In this document: piece by piece, positions 41,759-53,462 of the stretch | How the letters are laid out: each line of letters begins with the position of its first letter | How positions within the stretch are numbered: the first letter of the stretch is position 1 | Source of the DNA: Trichodelitschia bisporula | Lineage: Eukaryota > Ascomycota > Dothideomycetes > Phaeotrichales > Phaeotrichaceae | Reading direction: 5' to 3' | DNA length: 64,000 nucleotides | Assembly: GCA_010356995.1 (NCBI GenBank) | Contig: ML996705.1 | Span: 434,001 to 498,000 of the forward strand | Program-made: the position numbers and the translations under genes | The notes under the pieces: generated by a model | Told to the model about the DNA's origin: nothing | Databases searched by the model: none | The model's input: only the letters and a program-made list of their open reading frames with translations

Positions 41759-44241
41759 ATGCTCGCTACCATGCTGCTGCTCTTTCTGTCGGCTCCTTTC
41801 GCAGCAGCTCTTCCAGTCTCGCAGTCAATGAGCTTCAATGCCGCCCATTCCGGCCACGGCGTCGATCCACTCCCCGCCGACGACCCAAGTCTTTGGGTAT
41901 ACATGAGCACCGCGCTCGTGCTCGTGCTCCTCGGCGGAGCATTCGCGGGCTTGACCATCGCGTAAGCCTTTTCGCAGGATTTTTGGAGTTGTCTTACTGA
42001 CGAGGAAGCCTCATGGGCCAAGATGAGATTTACCTGCAGGTCATTGCGACTTCGGGCGATGGAGCGGAGCGCAAAAACGCCCAAAAGGTGCTCAACCTTC
42101 TCAAGCGCGGAAAACACTGGGTGCTCGTGACGCTACTGCTCAGTAATGTCATCACAAATGAGACCCTTCCCATCGTCCTCGACCGTTCCCTTGGGGGTGG
42201 ATGGCCAGCTGTTTTGGGCAGTACCATCCTGATTGGTATGCATCAGCTGTTCTCGTACTGTCGTTCTGCCGTCCTAATTTCCATAGTCATCTTTGGCGAA
42301 GTTGTGCCACAGTCCATTTGCGTGCGTTACGGCCTTCCCATCGGCGCCTTCATGGCTCCAGTCGTGTTGGGTCTGATGTGGATCATGGCCCCGATCGCCT
42401 ACCCTACAGCTAAGCTGCTCGACTACCTTCTGGGCAAGGACCACGGCACAATGTACAAGAAGGCGGGCTTGAAGACGCTGGTCATGTTGCACCGTACGCT
42501 CGGCTCGCACCCCGACGAGCGCCTCAACCAGGACGAGGTGACAATCATAAGCGCGGTGCTGGATCTCAAAGAGAAGCCCGTGGGCAGCATCATGACTCCG
42601 ATGGATGATGTGTTTACGCTGTCTGCGGACACGGTCCTGGACGAAGAAATGATGACCACCATCCTCTCTGAGGGATACTCGCGTATCCCTATTCACGCCG
42701 TCGATAATCCCCAGAACTTCATTGGAATGCTGCTTGTCAAGATGCTCATCACGTATGACCCCGAGGACTGCGCCCGCGTCCGCGACTTTCAGCTCGCCAC
42801 GCTTCCCGAAACGCGTCCGGAGACCAGCTGTCTCGACATCGTCAACTGGTTCCAAGAAGGCAAGAGCCACATGGTGCTTGTGAGCAAGGCGCCGGGCGAG
42901 TCATACGGAGCACTAGGCGTAGTCACGCTCGAAGACGTGATCGAGGAATTGATCGGCGAAGAAATCGTCGACGAATCCGACGTCTTCATCGATGTGCACA
43001 AGGCCATCCGGCGCCTACAACCAGCGCCACGCTTCCGCCTTCCAAAGGGCATATCCTACTCGCCCTCGACCATCAACGCCGCGGCTGCATCCAACGGCGA
43101 CGCTCCGGCCCGCGACAGTTCGGACCTACGCAACTCGCGCTCCGACTCTGTCGGCGGCGCGCGTAAACCCTCCTCCGTGTCCCCTTGCGCCCGCGACGCC
43201 ACCCCCCGCAGCCCGAAAACCCTGCTCATGCGTCGCCGCAGCTCCGGCAATGGCGAGCGCATCTCCATGCGCTCCGATACCCCCGAGCTGCGCCAGCACC
43301 TCAAGCATCTCGGCCCCTCGAACGCGGCCTCCCGTCCCAAAACGACCAATATCTCCTCGGTCAAGGTCAAGCCCGCTGCTGCCGGGCTCAGGGAGACGAT
43401 GGCTGCTGTGCCGGAAACGGGCAGCTTCCATACCGACAACGGCGTGGGATACCAGGACCACGATTTGCGCTGGAGTTTACCCCGTGCGCGTACGTGGGAT
43501 AGAGCGGATGTGGCGAATGAGGAGAATACGGCGCTGCTGGCGCCGAGGCTGAGTGAGGGCGGTTATGGCACTTTGGGCTCGAGTCCGTTGTCGGCGATCC
43601 GTATTGCGCCGGCGCAGCCGAAGGAGCGGACGAAATCGGTGGATACGGCGATGCAGACGGAATTGGGTGGAGAGGAGGTTGCGCAGTTGGTTGCTATTAG
43701 CGAGGATGGTGATGCGGAAGGGGCTGTGGACCGGCGCGACCATGAGGCTGGGCATGAGTCGGAGGGCAGGAGTGAACGGTCATGCGCACCGCTTGTGGTC
43801 CCTGGGAAGATGGTGCTGCGGCTCGATCACCCCTCTTCGCTGGTGGATGGCGACGAGGACGATGAGAGGGCTTCCCTAGGCCTGACGACAGAGAGTCCGA
43901 AATCGGGCAAGACGGGAAGGAGTGTGGAGAGCGTGGTTGTGGAGGGGAGTGTGCCTCTTTCGTTGGAGGGGATAGGGCGCGCGCTGTCGAGTGTGAAGTT
44001 GAATGCAAGGAGTGGGAGTATCACGGAGCAGGTTGTTGATGTTGGGGGGGTGAGGAAGGTGGTGCTTGAGACGACGAGTAGCAGTGATGATGAGAGGAAG
44101 AGGGGGGGGGAGGAACATGGAGACGAGCATGAGAGTCATGAGGGTGAGGGGAAGAAGAAGAAGAAGCGGAAGAAGAGGGCGGGGAAGAAGAAGAAGCATG
44201 CGCATGAGTCGGAGACGATTGAGGAGGGCGTGCAGAGTTAG
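41759..44241 (+). CDS. Mam3/CNNM-type membrane protein with CBS domains
   Basis: Three exons (41759-41961, 42009-42235, 42287-44241) give 794 residues. I chose the ATG at 41759 because it opens a signal-like segment ([19 protein letters not shown]); an in-frame ATG at 41663 is possible. A CNNM/DUF21 membrane domain covers about residues 40-190 ([35 protein letters not shown]). Tandem CBS domains cover about 243-377 ([27 protein letters not shown]). A long low-complexity tail ends in lysine-rich repeats ([14 protein letters not shown]). Yeast Mam3 is vacuolar and affects metal handling; animal CNNMs act in Mg transport. The second intron is 51 nt without a stop, so unspliced reading inserts [10 protein letters not shown] into the membrane domain. 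Confidence 0.9.
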
Positions 44242-45039
44242 AGACACTAAGCTTTGTGCGAGGGATTTTGCCGGTTAGTAGAGGGGGATAAAGGGCCTGT
44301 CGTAAGGCCAGTGTACATTAATACGTGTCCATAGGGGAGGAATGGGATGGACTGGTTTTAAGTGTTTGACGTGCTCACGTGTGCTATTGGGCAAGCTGCT
44401 CCGTTGCGTTACCGGACTTTTGTCGCCCACGCACTCTGAGGCGCGAGCAAACTTCCACCACTACTAGAACTCCGTAAGACAGGTTCGGGCCTGGTGAGCA
44501 CTCTCGATCTCGATGGCCCACTCGGCGACTCAATGCCGTTCTGGTGGGAGGGTGTTGGTCAGGCAGCTGGCTCGGTCAAGAATCGGAATGTCATCCGAGC
44601 TGAGAGTCGCACTGCCGGGTGGGGGCTAGTTCTAGTTCGGAGAGAACTGGCCCGGGCAGGGAAGGCAAGGAACCGAGCCGATACGCGGTTGATGTGAACA
44701 GTGCTCCCAAAGTATATTTCCCGACTCCGCCTAACTGTTCTCGGCTTCGAAATGTCGGGGTTAGAGCTGCCGGCCTGGACATCCTTCGGACCCGACGGGG
44801 TGAGGTGCCGGGGGAAGCGCGGGACGATCGGACTACCGCTTTCCTAAGCCCGCCGGGATGCGGCCGGGACTGGAGATGTGTGTTTATAAGGGGATATGGC
44901 TGGCTATGGCCTGGGGGCGTTTGGAATCATCCGAAACTGTCTCGAGTACGGGCGTGAAAGCTGTGGCCAGTGAAAGAATGGTGGCTTTTCTGCACGCAGA
45001 GGGAGGATATGTCTATCCTGTCCGAGCACCTTGCTCACC

Positions 45040-45402
45040 TAGCCTCTCGTTACATTCACATCGCGGACGGTGTCATTCAATATCTGCTGGATGCCGGCAC
45101 AGTCGGCATCCCATATTAAAAGGCGGAGGACCAACCGGTCATTGTAGCATCGACCGATGCGGCGTTCGGAGACCTCCCCTCGAAACCCAGTTCGGATGGG
45201 TTCCTGGTTAGTCTTCTTGGAAGACATGTGATGTGGGCAGCGCCTAGACAAAAAACCGTCACTACATCGACAACAGAGGCGGAGTTGTCCCTGTCACCCA
45301 CAGTACGCGATATCAATGCTCTCATGAGGTTCCTGGGGCAAGTTGGGCTGTCCTTCGATGAGGTTTCTCTAGGCCTAAGGGAAACCGGTTCTGTATGGTA
45401 AA
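45040..45402 (+). mobile_element. Copia-like (Ty1/copia) RNase H fossil
   Basis: Plus-strand translation shows the end of the reverse transcriptase/connection region and an RNase H domain. Recognisable blocks are ASTDAAFGDLPSK, SSDGFLVSLLGRHVMW and RQKTVTTSTTEAELSL, the last being the family's typical TEAE block. Only this part of pol remains, with no gag, integrase or clear LTRs nearby. The piece is broken, with at least one interruption, and looks old. Confidence 0.7.
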
Positions 45403-46377
45403 ACTAGATACCGGCATGGCTGACGAATTGAAGTTTATCGTTATATTTGAGTGACAGTGATGCATACAGTATTCGTCTTCATTTGTATCATCGTTCGCAA
45501 AGGCATGGACCACCTCCTTGAGACGACATGAGTCACAGTGAGGATCCTCCGCAATTTTGGCCTCATTTTCGACACATGCCTCTCGTTACCCGAAGTGTGA
45601 GGACTTCGCCAGCATGACGACACGGTAGGAAGATGACAAGATGATATCCGCTTTTTCGGACGCTGTTTCCGACCAGAAGAGAATATGAGGACCGGAGGTA
45701 CTTCCTCTCCTGTCGGCTTTAGGTCTTCTTGGGGGACATTACCGTTCCACAAGGATTCGCATGACGCATCTCAAACATGCGCCTCGCCGACCCGATGAAC
45801 ACACGAGTTCAGGCGTAGATCTGACCGGGAACTTCGAAATAGGTGAACTGCTACCAACGACTTGCATCTCTCCAGCCGAGTTTGCATACCATCGTGGCTG
45901 CGCCGCTCGTCTAGCAATGGACAAGCTCTATTCCACTAAGGTTAATTGCTCCAGAAAGTCACATCCATAGCATACCTCAGCCAACCCAACAGCCGGCCTC
46001 AAACGTCCGCTACGAGTACCCAATCCTCGGACACCCAATTCATCCTCCAATTCCGCCTCGCCGCTCTAATACACCGCAAGCGCAATCCTTCATAACGCTG
46101 CCCCAGAATCACCCCACACGCAAACCTCAACCCCACCGCCGCCCGATCTCCATCCAGTCTCCTCCGCATCGGCTCCCCCGCATTAGGAAGCTCCTGCGGC
46201 GGTGCAACCGTGGCGCGCTGCCTGTGGCTCGAAGAGCGCACACCGGCGCCGCGACGCACTCGTCACCGGCCGTTGGTGGGCGGCCGGTATGGGCGGCGCG
46301 TTCACGCAAGGGGTCGGCTAATTCAGGAGCGTGCCGAGGGGGACGATGGGGGGATGTATCTTGGTGTCCTGCGCGCT

Positions 46378-46432
46378 TCCTGCCGCTGCGAGCTGCTCCT
46401 GCCGCTGCGAGCTGCTCCTGCCGCTGCAGGCG
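46378..46432. repeat. Short tandem repeat, 19-bp unit
   Basis: About three copies of CTGCCGCTGCGAGCTGCTC in a row. Non-coding as far as can be seen. Confidence 0.75.
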
Positions 46433-48184
46433 CATGTGTGCTGTAGTGGCAATGGGGATTTGCATTGAGATGCTGCCGGGGAGTTCAGGCTTTTAGCATC
46501 GTGCGGTTTGGGGTGGTGGTGGAGGGGGTGATGGGGGACTGGCATCATGATAGGTGCAGGGTTCAAGAATGGCCTTGATTGCGATCGTGGGTTTGATGTA
46601 TGGGGGTTTGAGATGTCGGAGACGGCATCTCCCTTGGCTATTTCTGATCTTCAATAGTACGCCTCCTGCAGCCTTGCCTCCATTTACCTTTTCCAACGAT
46701 GTGCGTCGGAATGCCTCCTGAACCGAGCGAACAACACTTCGACCCAACAGCCAACCTCTAACAACGAAACTCACAAACCCAACATCCAAACCTCACCCCC
46801 ATCACCCACCCAACAAAGCGGTCAGTCTCCCGCCAGCGTGGGGGGCAACAGGCACGTCTAGCACTTGATAGGGCTGAGGATACGCCGCACGCCTCTTACT
46901 CGTGGCCATTTCCAGCCCGCCAATTCAGCGCCTCACTCGTTTCTCACGCCGTGACTGCCGTGAGGGCTTGAAGCCCAGCGGGACGCAAGCGAAGCAAAAA
47001 GCGCAGAAAATTATCTTCTGCGAACCGCGTGGGCTCCCCGGTCTTGAAGTGTGAAATGTACGGATTACACGCGGTTCACGTCCGCCGCAGTCTCGATCGC
47101 GTGGAATGGAGGCGTGAAGTGCCCATCGTGACGCCCTCTCGGTGTGGCCGCGTCTAGCCCGACGGCGCTATCGGGACGGGACGAGCGCCTCCATATCCCT
47201 CCCAACCTCACCCTCAACCTCAACCTCTCCCTCCAACACCCTCACAACCTGCCGCAACCAACATCCAGACAGCATGAAGTCAAAACCCATCGTGACCATA
47301 TGGCACTGCGGTAGAACGGAAATGCAGTGAGATTTATTTATGCTTCCGCCCCGTGGCCCCCCCACCCCATTCCCAGCACCCCGGATCCCCGCCGATCCTC
47401 CACACCTCACGTGTGCGGCCCCCCCCTCCCCCAACCCGCGCGCCAATCACCCGCCCCCTCTTTCGAGAACAGGGCGCCTCCCGTCCACGTCACGACGGGC
47501 GCGTGGGTGCGCGGGCGGTGGGCGAGGCCCAGGGCGGGGGGAAGCCAGTGGGCGACCTCGGGTACGCTTCGAGTCCCGCTGCATCGTCGAGACTCGCAGT
47601 CGAGGCTCGACGAGCAGAGCAGCGCGGGGCCGGTGTGCGCAGACGCAGAACCGAGTCTTCGACCCGGTTATGACCTGAGAGTCCCGGTCATGACCTGAGG
47701 CTGTGCGAGCAGGAAAGCCCTTGCACCCACGTAACGTACATTTTCACGCCGTGCTACGGCGATGCCAGGCCGTCGTGCGGCTGGCGCCCCCCCCCTCCTC
47801 CCCCCCCGGGCGCTCCAGCCGCCGCACCGCTGGACAGGCGGTGTTGGCCGCATGGACGGGCGGGGCGCAACCCATGGTTGGCGAGGCAGGATGAGGCGGG
47901 GTGGGTGGAGGCGGCGGGCGCTGCTGAGTACGAATTTTCCTTTTTACATACTTCGGTCCCTGCGCGTTGGGTTTTTTGCGGCTGCGAGGAAGCTGCTTTC
48001 TGGTCTACGCGCAGAACGAGTTGCCTGGCCCTGTACCGTCTGCTGGGGTCGCTGAAGGGTATATACGGCTGAAGCGCTGCATGCCCGCGCCTGGCTGGAG
48101 GGTTGCGAGATTTTTTCTTACTGACGACTGCGCTGTGGTGACGGCGACGATGTGCGCGGCCCTACGATCGCGGATATAGCAACC

Positions 48185-49767
48185 ATGGCGCCGACGATCG
48201 GGCTCGAAGGCGGCGATGGCGGGCTCGCGCTGCTCGCCCGCCGCTCGAACAACACGTTTGGCAACTGGCGCGACGTCGACGAGGCGCAGGCGTACATCAT
48301 CGAAGGATGGGGGGAAGGGTTCATGCTGGGCGCGCTGCTCATCATGGCCATTATCACGATTGCGAATATGCGCAAGGGCGTGCTTTTGCACAAGATGATT
48401 TTACTCGAAGTGAGTAAGGCTACAGCGGCGGTGGTGTTTCGGATAGAGTGCGCGAGGCTGACGATGACTAGCTGCTGTTCGCGATGAGCCATGGGACGTT
48501 TGGATTCATGGCGTTCAAGGGATATGGGTGGTATCTGAGTGCTACGGCGGCGCTGCTGTACTGCAGCTACTTCACGCACAACGTCGTCGCGTGGATGAAG
48601 ATACGCCCTTTCTTCACGCAGCCCAATGCGTCCTTCCGCCCCTCCGTCTGCCGCGGCGTGACCTGGACCTATCTCGTCTCCCTCGCCTTCACCGCCCCCG
48701 TCATCGCCTTCGAAATCGCAAACAACTTCCGCTTCTTCAACAACATCTCTAGGACCTACGAGAAGGTCCGCCCGTACGAACCGCTCATGCGCGACCCGTG
48801 GTGGGTCTTTTCCTGCCTGACCTTCTTCCACGTCATCCGCAAATGCTACAGTCTCAACGCACTCCGGCTCGTGCGCAAATCCCCGCGCTTCGGCATCCTC
48901 CTCGCGGCCATGCTCCTCGCCGTCACCTTCACCATCATGGACATCCTCGCCTCCCTGATCCCCGGCCTCAGCGTCACAGACGGCATAAACCCGTACTGGA
49001 AACTCGCGCTCGTATTCAAATGTCTAACCGACAACATAATGCTCGACGACTTCAAAGCCGTCCTCCAGCGCCTCGGCGCCCTCAAACTCGATGGCAGCAC
49101 CGCTATGCACGAAAACTCCCTGAACATGGTGCCCGACGGCAAACTCGCCATGGGCTGCGACTCCGACCCCGTTAACGCGTCGGAGCCGAGTCGCCGCGGC
49201 TCCCAGGGGGGCGGGTGTTGGCCTTGCAACCGCTCCGGGGTGGGAGGGGGAGGTGGAGGAGACCCGAATCGCGCCGTCGCGGCGGGAGACCACGCTTACC
49301 CGCCCTCCAACGCAGCCAATTCATCACTATCCCCCTCTCATCTCCGCCGCATGCGCACCTCCCTCTCCGGCCGCATCCTCGACGAAGGCGAGGCCCTCGA
49401 TAACGACGGACGTTCACGCCGGCGCGCGAGCGTCGCCTCGAGCGCCGTTGGGCGCGTGGGCGTACGGATCCGCCGCCTCGGCGTCTTACCCAGCCTGGGG
49501 AGGGAAGATAATGCAGCGCCACACCTGGCTCGGGATGTGGAGCAGGGCGGGAAGGCGGAACGCGATGCCGGGGCCGGAGCTTCGAAGAAACCCGGTTTCG
49601 TAGACGGATTCGGGTTTCCGATGGGCACGGTGCAGGAGGTGGAGGAGAAGGAGAGGGGGGATAGTTGGCCGAGCGGGTTGGGCGAAGGCGAAGACGGGGA
49701 AGGGCCGTTGGGGGAACGCTTGGATTTGCATGCTATGCTTGCTGCGGGGCCGCCGGTTAAGCGGTGA
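48185..49767 (+). CDS. Fungal multi-TM (about seven) membrane protein
   Basis: Two exons (48185-48409, 48472-49767) encode 506 residues. The first 250 residues hold about seven hydrophobic segments, starting with EGFMLGALLIMAIITIANMR, followed by LLFAMSHGTFGFMAF, WTYLVSLAFTAPVIAFEIA and FGILLAAMLLAVTFTIMDIL. The second half is hydrophilic, with Gly runs (GVGGGGGG), Arg/Ser patches and no membrane segment, so it is probably a cytosolic tail. The layout recalls fungal receptor-like proteins, but I do not recognise the family and see no G-protein-coupling signature. The intron has a GTGAGT donor and a TGACTAG end. It converges with the amidohydrolase gene, about 430 bp apart. Confidence 0.82.
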
Positions 49768-50193
49768 TAGTGGGGCGGGTCGGGCCGAAGGGGGACCGGG
49801 ATCGAGGTTGGGGGCCGGGTAAACGACCACGGGTTTGGGGATGGAGGCAATTACCCGCGATTTGCAGGGTAGGGATGACGGGCGGGTGGTTAGGCGGTCA
49901 CTTGTACTATGCACGATACCCACGAACACGACGCGATGACGGGAACGGGACGCGATAAGAGGTGTATGCTTACGCGGGCCGGTACAGTAACGGTGGGTTA
50001 AGTCCGAATGCGGCGTTGAGTCTGCCTCGGCAATGGGCTGGTAGCATCGAATGTAATGATTCATTTTATCACCACTGTCCCTCATCCACCCCGCCCTACG
50101 ATGTAGACCATGCAAATGCCCGCATCCTCAAGTGAACAGCAAATTCGACGGACTCCCTCCCCTTCTACTCCCTCAGCCACGACCTCGGCCCCC
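49768..50193. other. Convergent intergenic region
   Basis: Space between the stops of the multi-TM gene and the amidohydrolase gene. I see nothing but presumed 3' UTRs. Confidence 0.6.
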
Positions 50194-51509
50194 CTAGCGC
50201 CCCCCAACCTTCCCCTCAAACGCACCCGCCAGCACACCCCCCCGCCACACCCCCCTCAAATTCAAACTCGCATCAATATCCCCCAACACATCCCCCTCCA
50301 CCAACACCAAATCCGCCCTACGGCCCGGCGCAATCAACCCCCTATCCGCAAACCCAAACCTACCCGCCGTAACCGCCGTCGCGGCGCGGATCGCCTCCGC
50401 AGGCGTAAACCCACACTCCTTCACGAAAAGATTCAACTCATGATGCAAACTAAGACCCCACGCCGTCCCGAGCGCCGGGCCCGCAGAATCAGAGCCCACG
50501 ATGATGTCCAGGCCTGCGGCTTTGAGTTGCTTGACCAGCTCATACGCGTGCTTGACCGTACCACCCTCCTTCGCAAACCCCATACAGCGGCACAAATTTC
50601 CCTTCTCGCGCTCGCCCAGCAGCGCGCCGCCGCGCGGATCATGCGCAAATTTCTCAGCCAGCCCCTGTCCCTCCGTCGTCAAGCTCCCGATCGCCGCAAG
50701 GGTAGGGTTGAGCCACGCAGTATTCTTCTTATACGCCTCGATAACCTCAGGCGTGGGCGGAGCGTCGAAGAAGCCATGTGTGAGCCCGTCGATCCCTGCT
50801 TCTAGGACTTCGAGGTGGTCGGCGAGACATAGGGCGTGGGCGACGGTTACGAAGCCCTTTTCGTGGGCGGCGGTGATGACGGCTTTCTGGAGGTCGATGG
50901 TGGGTTTGGGGAAGGATTGCCCGAGGGAGGCGCCGGATTCGTGCATGAGTTTGAAGTAGTCGGCGCCGTCGGCGATGTTTTGTGTGACGTAGGCGGTGGC
51001 GTCTTCTTCGGTTTTGAGTTTGGGCCAGGTGGCTATTTCGGCGGCGGTCTGCGAGGGGGTTAGCGGGAGAAGTGGTCGTGAGGTGGTGTACGTACTTCCT
51101 CCGACTTGTCGTGCGCCGTGACGACGGGGATGGGCCACCCGCCATCGATCGTGGCCGATATGCCACAGGTCTTGAAATCGGCGCTGGTATTCGGCTCGCT
51201 GGCCGCCTGGCGCTTCAGAGCCACGACGTTGGGGATCTCGTTATGCATGTCCATAACCGTAGTAACGCCGAAGCGGAGGGACTGGCGCAGGGCGAGCGGG
51301 TTGCCCTTGTCGGCGTGGATGTGGGCATCGATGAGGCCTGGGATCACGGTGTGGCCGGGCTTGCTGATGACGAGTGTGTCATCCGGGATTGAGGGTGTGG
51401 ACTCCCCCACGTAGGCGATGCTGCCGTTTTGGACGTACACGACCCCCGTGGGGATGGTAGTCTCGCCGGTGAAGATTTGGACGTCTTTGAGGAGGAAGCT
51501 TGGAGCCAT
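50194..51509 (-). CDS. Metal-dependent amidohydrolase
   Basis: Two minus-strand exons (51096-51509 and 50194-51048) encode 422 residues. Family signs are the N-terminal beta-sandwich followed by GLIDAHIHADKG (metal-binding His63 and His65), FGVTTVMDM, GADYFKLMHESG, VAHALC, LTHGFFD, IIVGSDSAG (catalytic/metal Asp) and APGRRADLVLVEGD near the end. This is the layout of the imidazolonepropionase/prolidase-like branch of the amidohydrolase superfamily, which hydrolyses cyclic amides or peptides. The substrate is not predictable. No signal peptide is seen, so it is probably cytosolic. The intron has GTACGT and CGCAG ends. An AT-rich ATATATT lies about 75 bp upstream. Confidence 0.92.
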
Positions 51510-53462
51510 TTTGGTGATGACGGTGGGGGTTGTGGAGGTGGTGGGGTAGGGTGGGAGGTGGAGCTGAGGGCTGAGGGGGGAATATATGTCGGGGTCTGGT
51601 GAGGGGTAAGTGGGGGAGGGGCTGATGAGGTCAAGTACCGTAGGCGAGGTGAAAAGCGGAATACTCAGAGTTGAGCTCGGAGTTGACGAGCTTAAATAGG
51701 TAGAATGGAAAGCGGTAAGATTAGAGTCAGAATCCTACAGATTGAGGGGTTGGTGTAAGTGAACATAGCACGATGGGGGGGTGGTTGAGAGGCCGGACAG
51801 CTACCCCGCGGCACGGGGATTGGTGGGTTGAGCACTGCATCTGCGCGTCGGACACATGTCTGCGCTGGATTCACCAAGTGGCCTGCAGGAGGAGGGTATA
51901 TTGGCAGCCAATTGAGCGTGCGGTACTTCCCATCGGTGGGAGAAATGGTGACAAGCGACGGAACGCCGCATGCCCCGAGGCTCTTGAGAGTCGGCCTTAA
52001 GAGAGGCTGGTTAGCATCGTATCGGCGATAAAATCGAGCTACTGTAGTATATCAGATGGAGACGACGCAACGAGCAGTCCTAGCGCCTGCTTCATATACA
52101 ATTCTTCTTGTCTGTGCGGGTGAACCTCTGGCCCGTTGGCTGAACTCTGCGCCGATGCCGAACAGAGCTAATAGAAATGCGGCAAGTAGCCGGCCTCTCT
52201 GTCTGCCGTGATGCTGTGCCGAGTAGTTCGCAGAGTGTCGCGGATAGCGGCATGTCAACAACATGAACGGCCATGCCGTCCCTTTCCTCGTTGCTCACTC
52301 GATCGGCATGGTTTGCTTCAACAAGCAGTGGAGCTTGAGGTCGGAAGAAGAGCATTCGAGACCGGACCTCAAGCGGGACACCTCATGCCAGTATTGTCGC
52401 CAAGTTGTACCCGACATGCCAGACGCGTCAAAAAGCAACCCAAGTGCAACAGAGCAGCAGTAGCAAGCAAAGTGCTCACATGCCGTACGACGGCAAATCA
52501 CACATATCTCGGGTGTGTACGTCCCTTGACAGAAGTACGTCGATGAAGTGCCACAGGAATTGGCACACCACGCCAAGGCTCACCACTTCCTTTTTGTGAG
52601 GACGACATGTCGTGCCGCCGCCACCCCCATCTCTCCCAACTCCCACATCTATCTCTCTTCATCGTAGATTTTCGACTTTCCCAATCCCCATATCTTGCGC
52701 AATGAACTTCCCGCTCCGCAAAAATGTCGGCAAGATCCTGTCGTCGGCCCCGCATGCAGGCCCGGTGCATGGCGCACGGCTCAGCTGCATTTAACTGGTC
52801 CTGTAGTTGTCAGGCACAAGCTACACTATCCAGCCGCAGCAAGCAAGGCCAGCGGCAATCCCAAACCGGCTCAATGAGGCTGGGAAAACTGCCATGTCGG
52901 GATCAGTCGCGGGGGATCGTCGCGGTAGATGGCCAGTGACCTGACGGCAACCTTATCACCACATCCCAGCTCAGCCTAGCGGACCTGTAGCTTGATACTT
53001 CGCAGCTTCAAAATGCTCTGGCGGACGTCTAGCAGTCTTTATATGGCATCCAAAGCTCAAGCCTCTTCCTCCCCATCATGCAGCGTTATCGTCCACTCCC
53101 CAATGCGGCCCGCCTACGTCAGAGCTCCACACCGCGACATGCATTGCCGACAGCACTCCATCTGCATTGCTCCTCCTCTCTTCCAATCCCTTCTACTCCT
53201 TCATTCCTCCCTCCCCCACACACCGGCCCGGGATTCTGCATTCCACTTCGCAGATTTCGTGTGTCTAACGGGCAAAGCCGCCCACTCCGCCCTCCCCGTC
53301 TTTAATCCCGACGTCCACGCCCACACGCCCCAACTTCTCCACTTCCAACCTTCTTCACGAAAAACCTCCCACCTGCCACTCCATCAACCCGTCCCATATC
53401 TACGCATCTCACCATCTCCACTTCCCCACCATGCCCCAATCGCCCTGCTGACCCATTTCGCA
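51510..53462. other. Divergent intergenic region
   Basis: Promoter side of both the amidohydrolase and the hydrolase-like membrane gene. Minus-strand ATATATT at 51581-51587 may be a TATA element. The last 400 bp before 53463 are strongly CT-rich on the plus strand, as is usual for fungal promoters. No gene is seen in between. Confidence 0.5.

Larger units (their letters stand above)
44242..48184. other. Gene-poor region with a retroelement fossil
   Basis: Contains a copia-like RNase H fossil (45040-45402) and a small tandem repeat of GCTGCTCCTGCCGCTGCGA (46378-46432). A minus-strand frame at 45999-46259 is not assignable. 46800-48150 is GC-rich and shows only chance frames on both strands. 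Confidence 0.5.
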
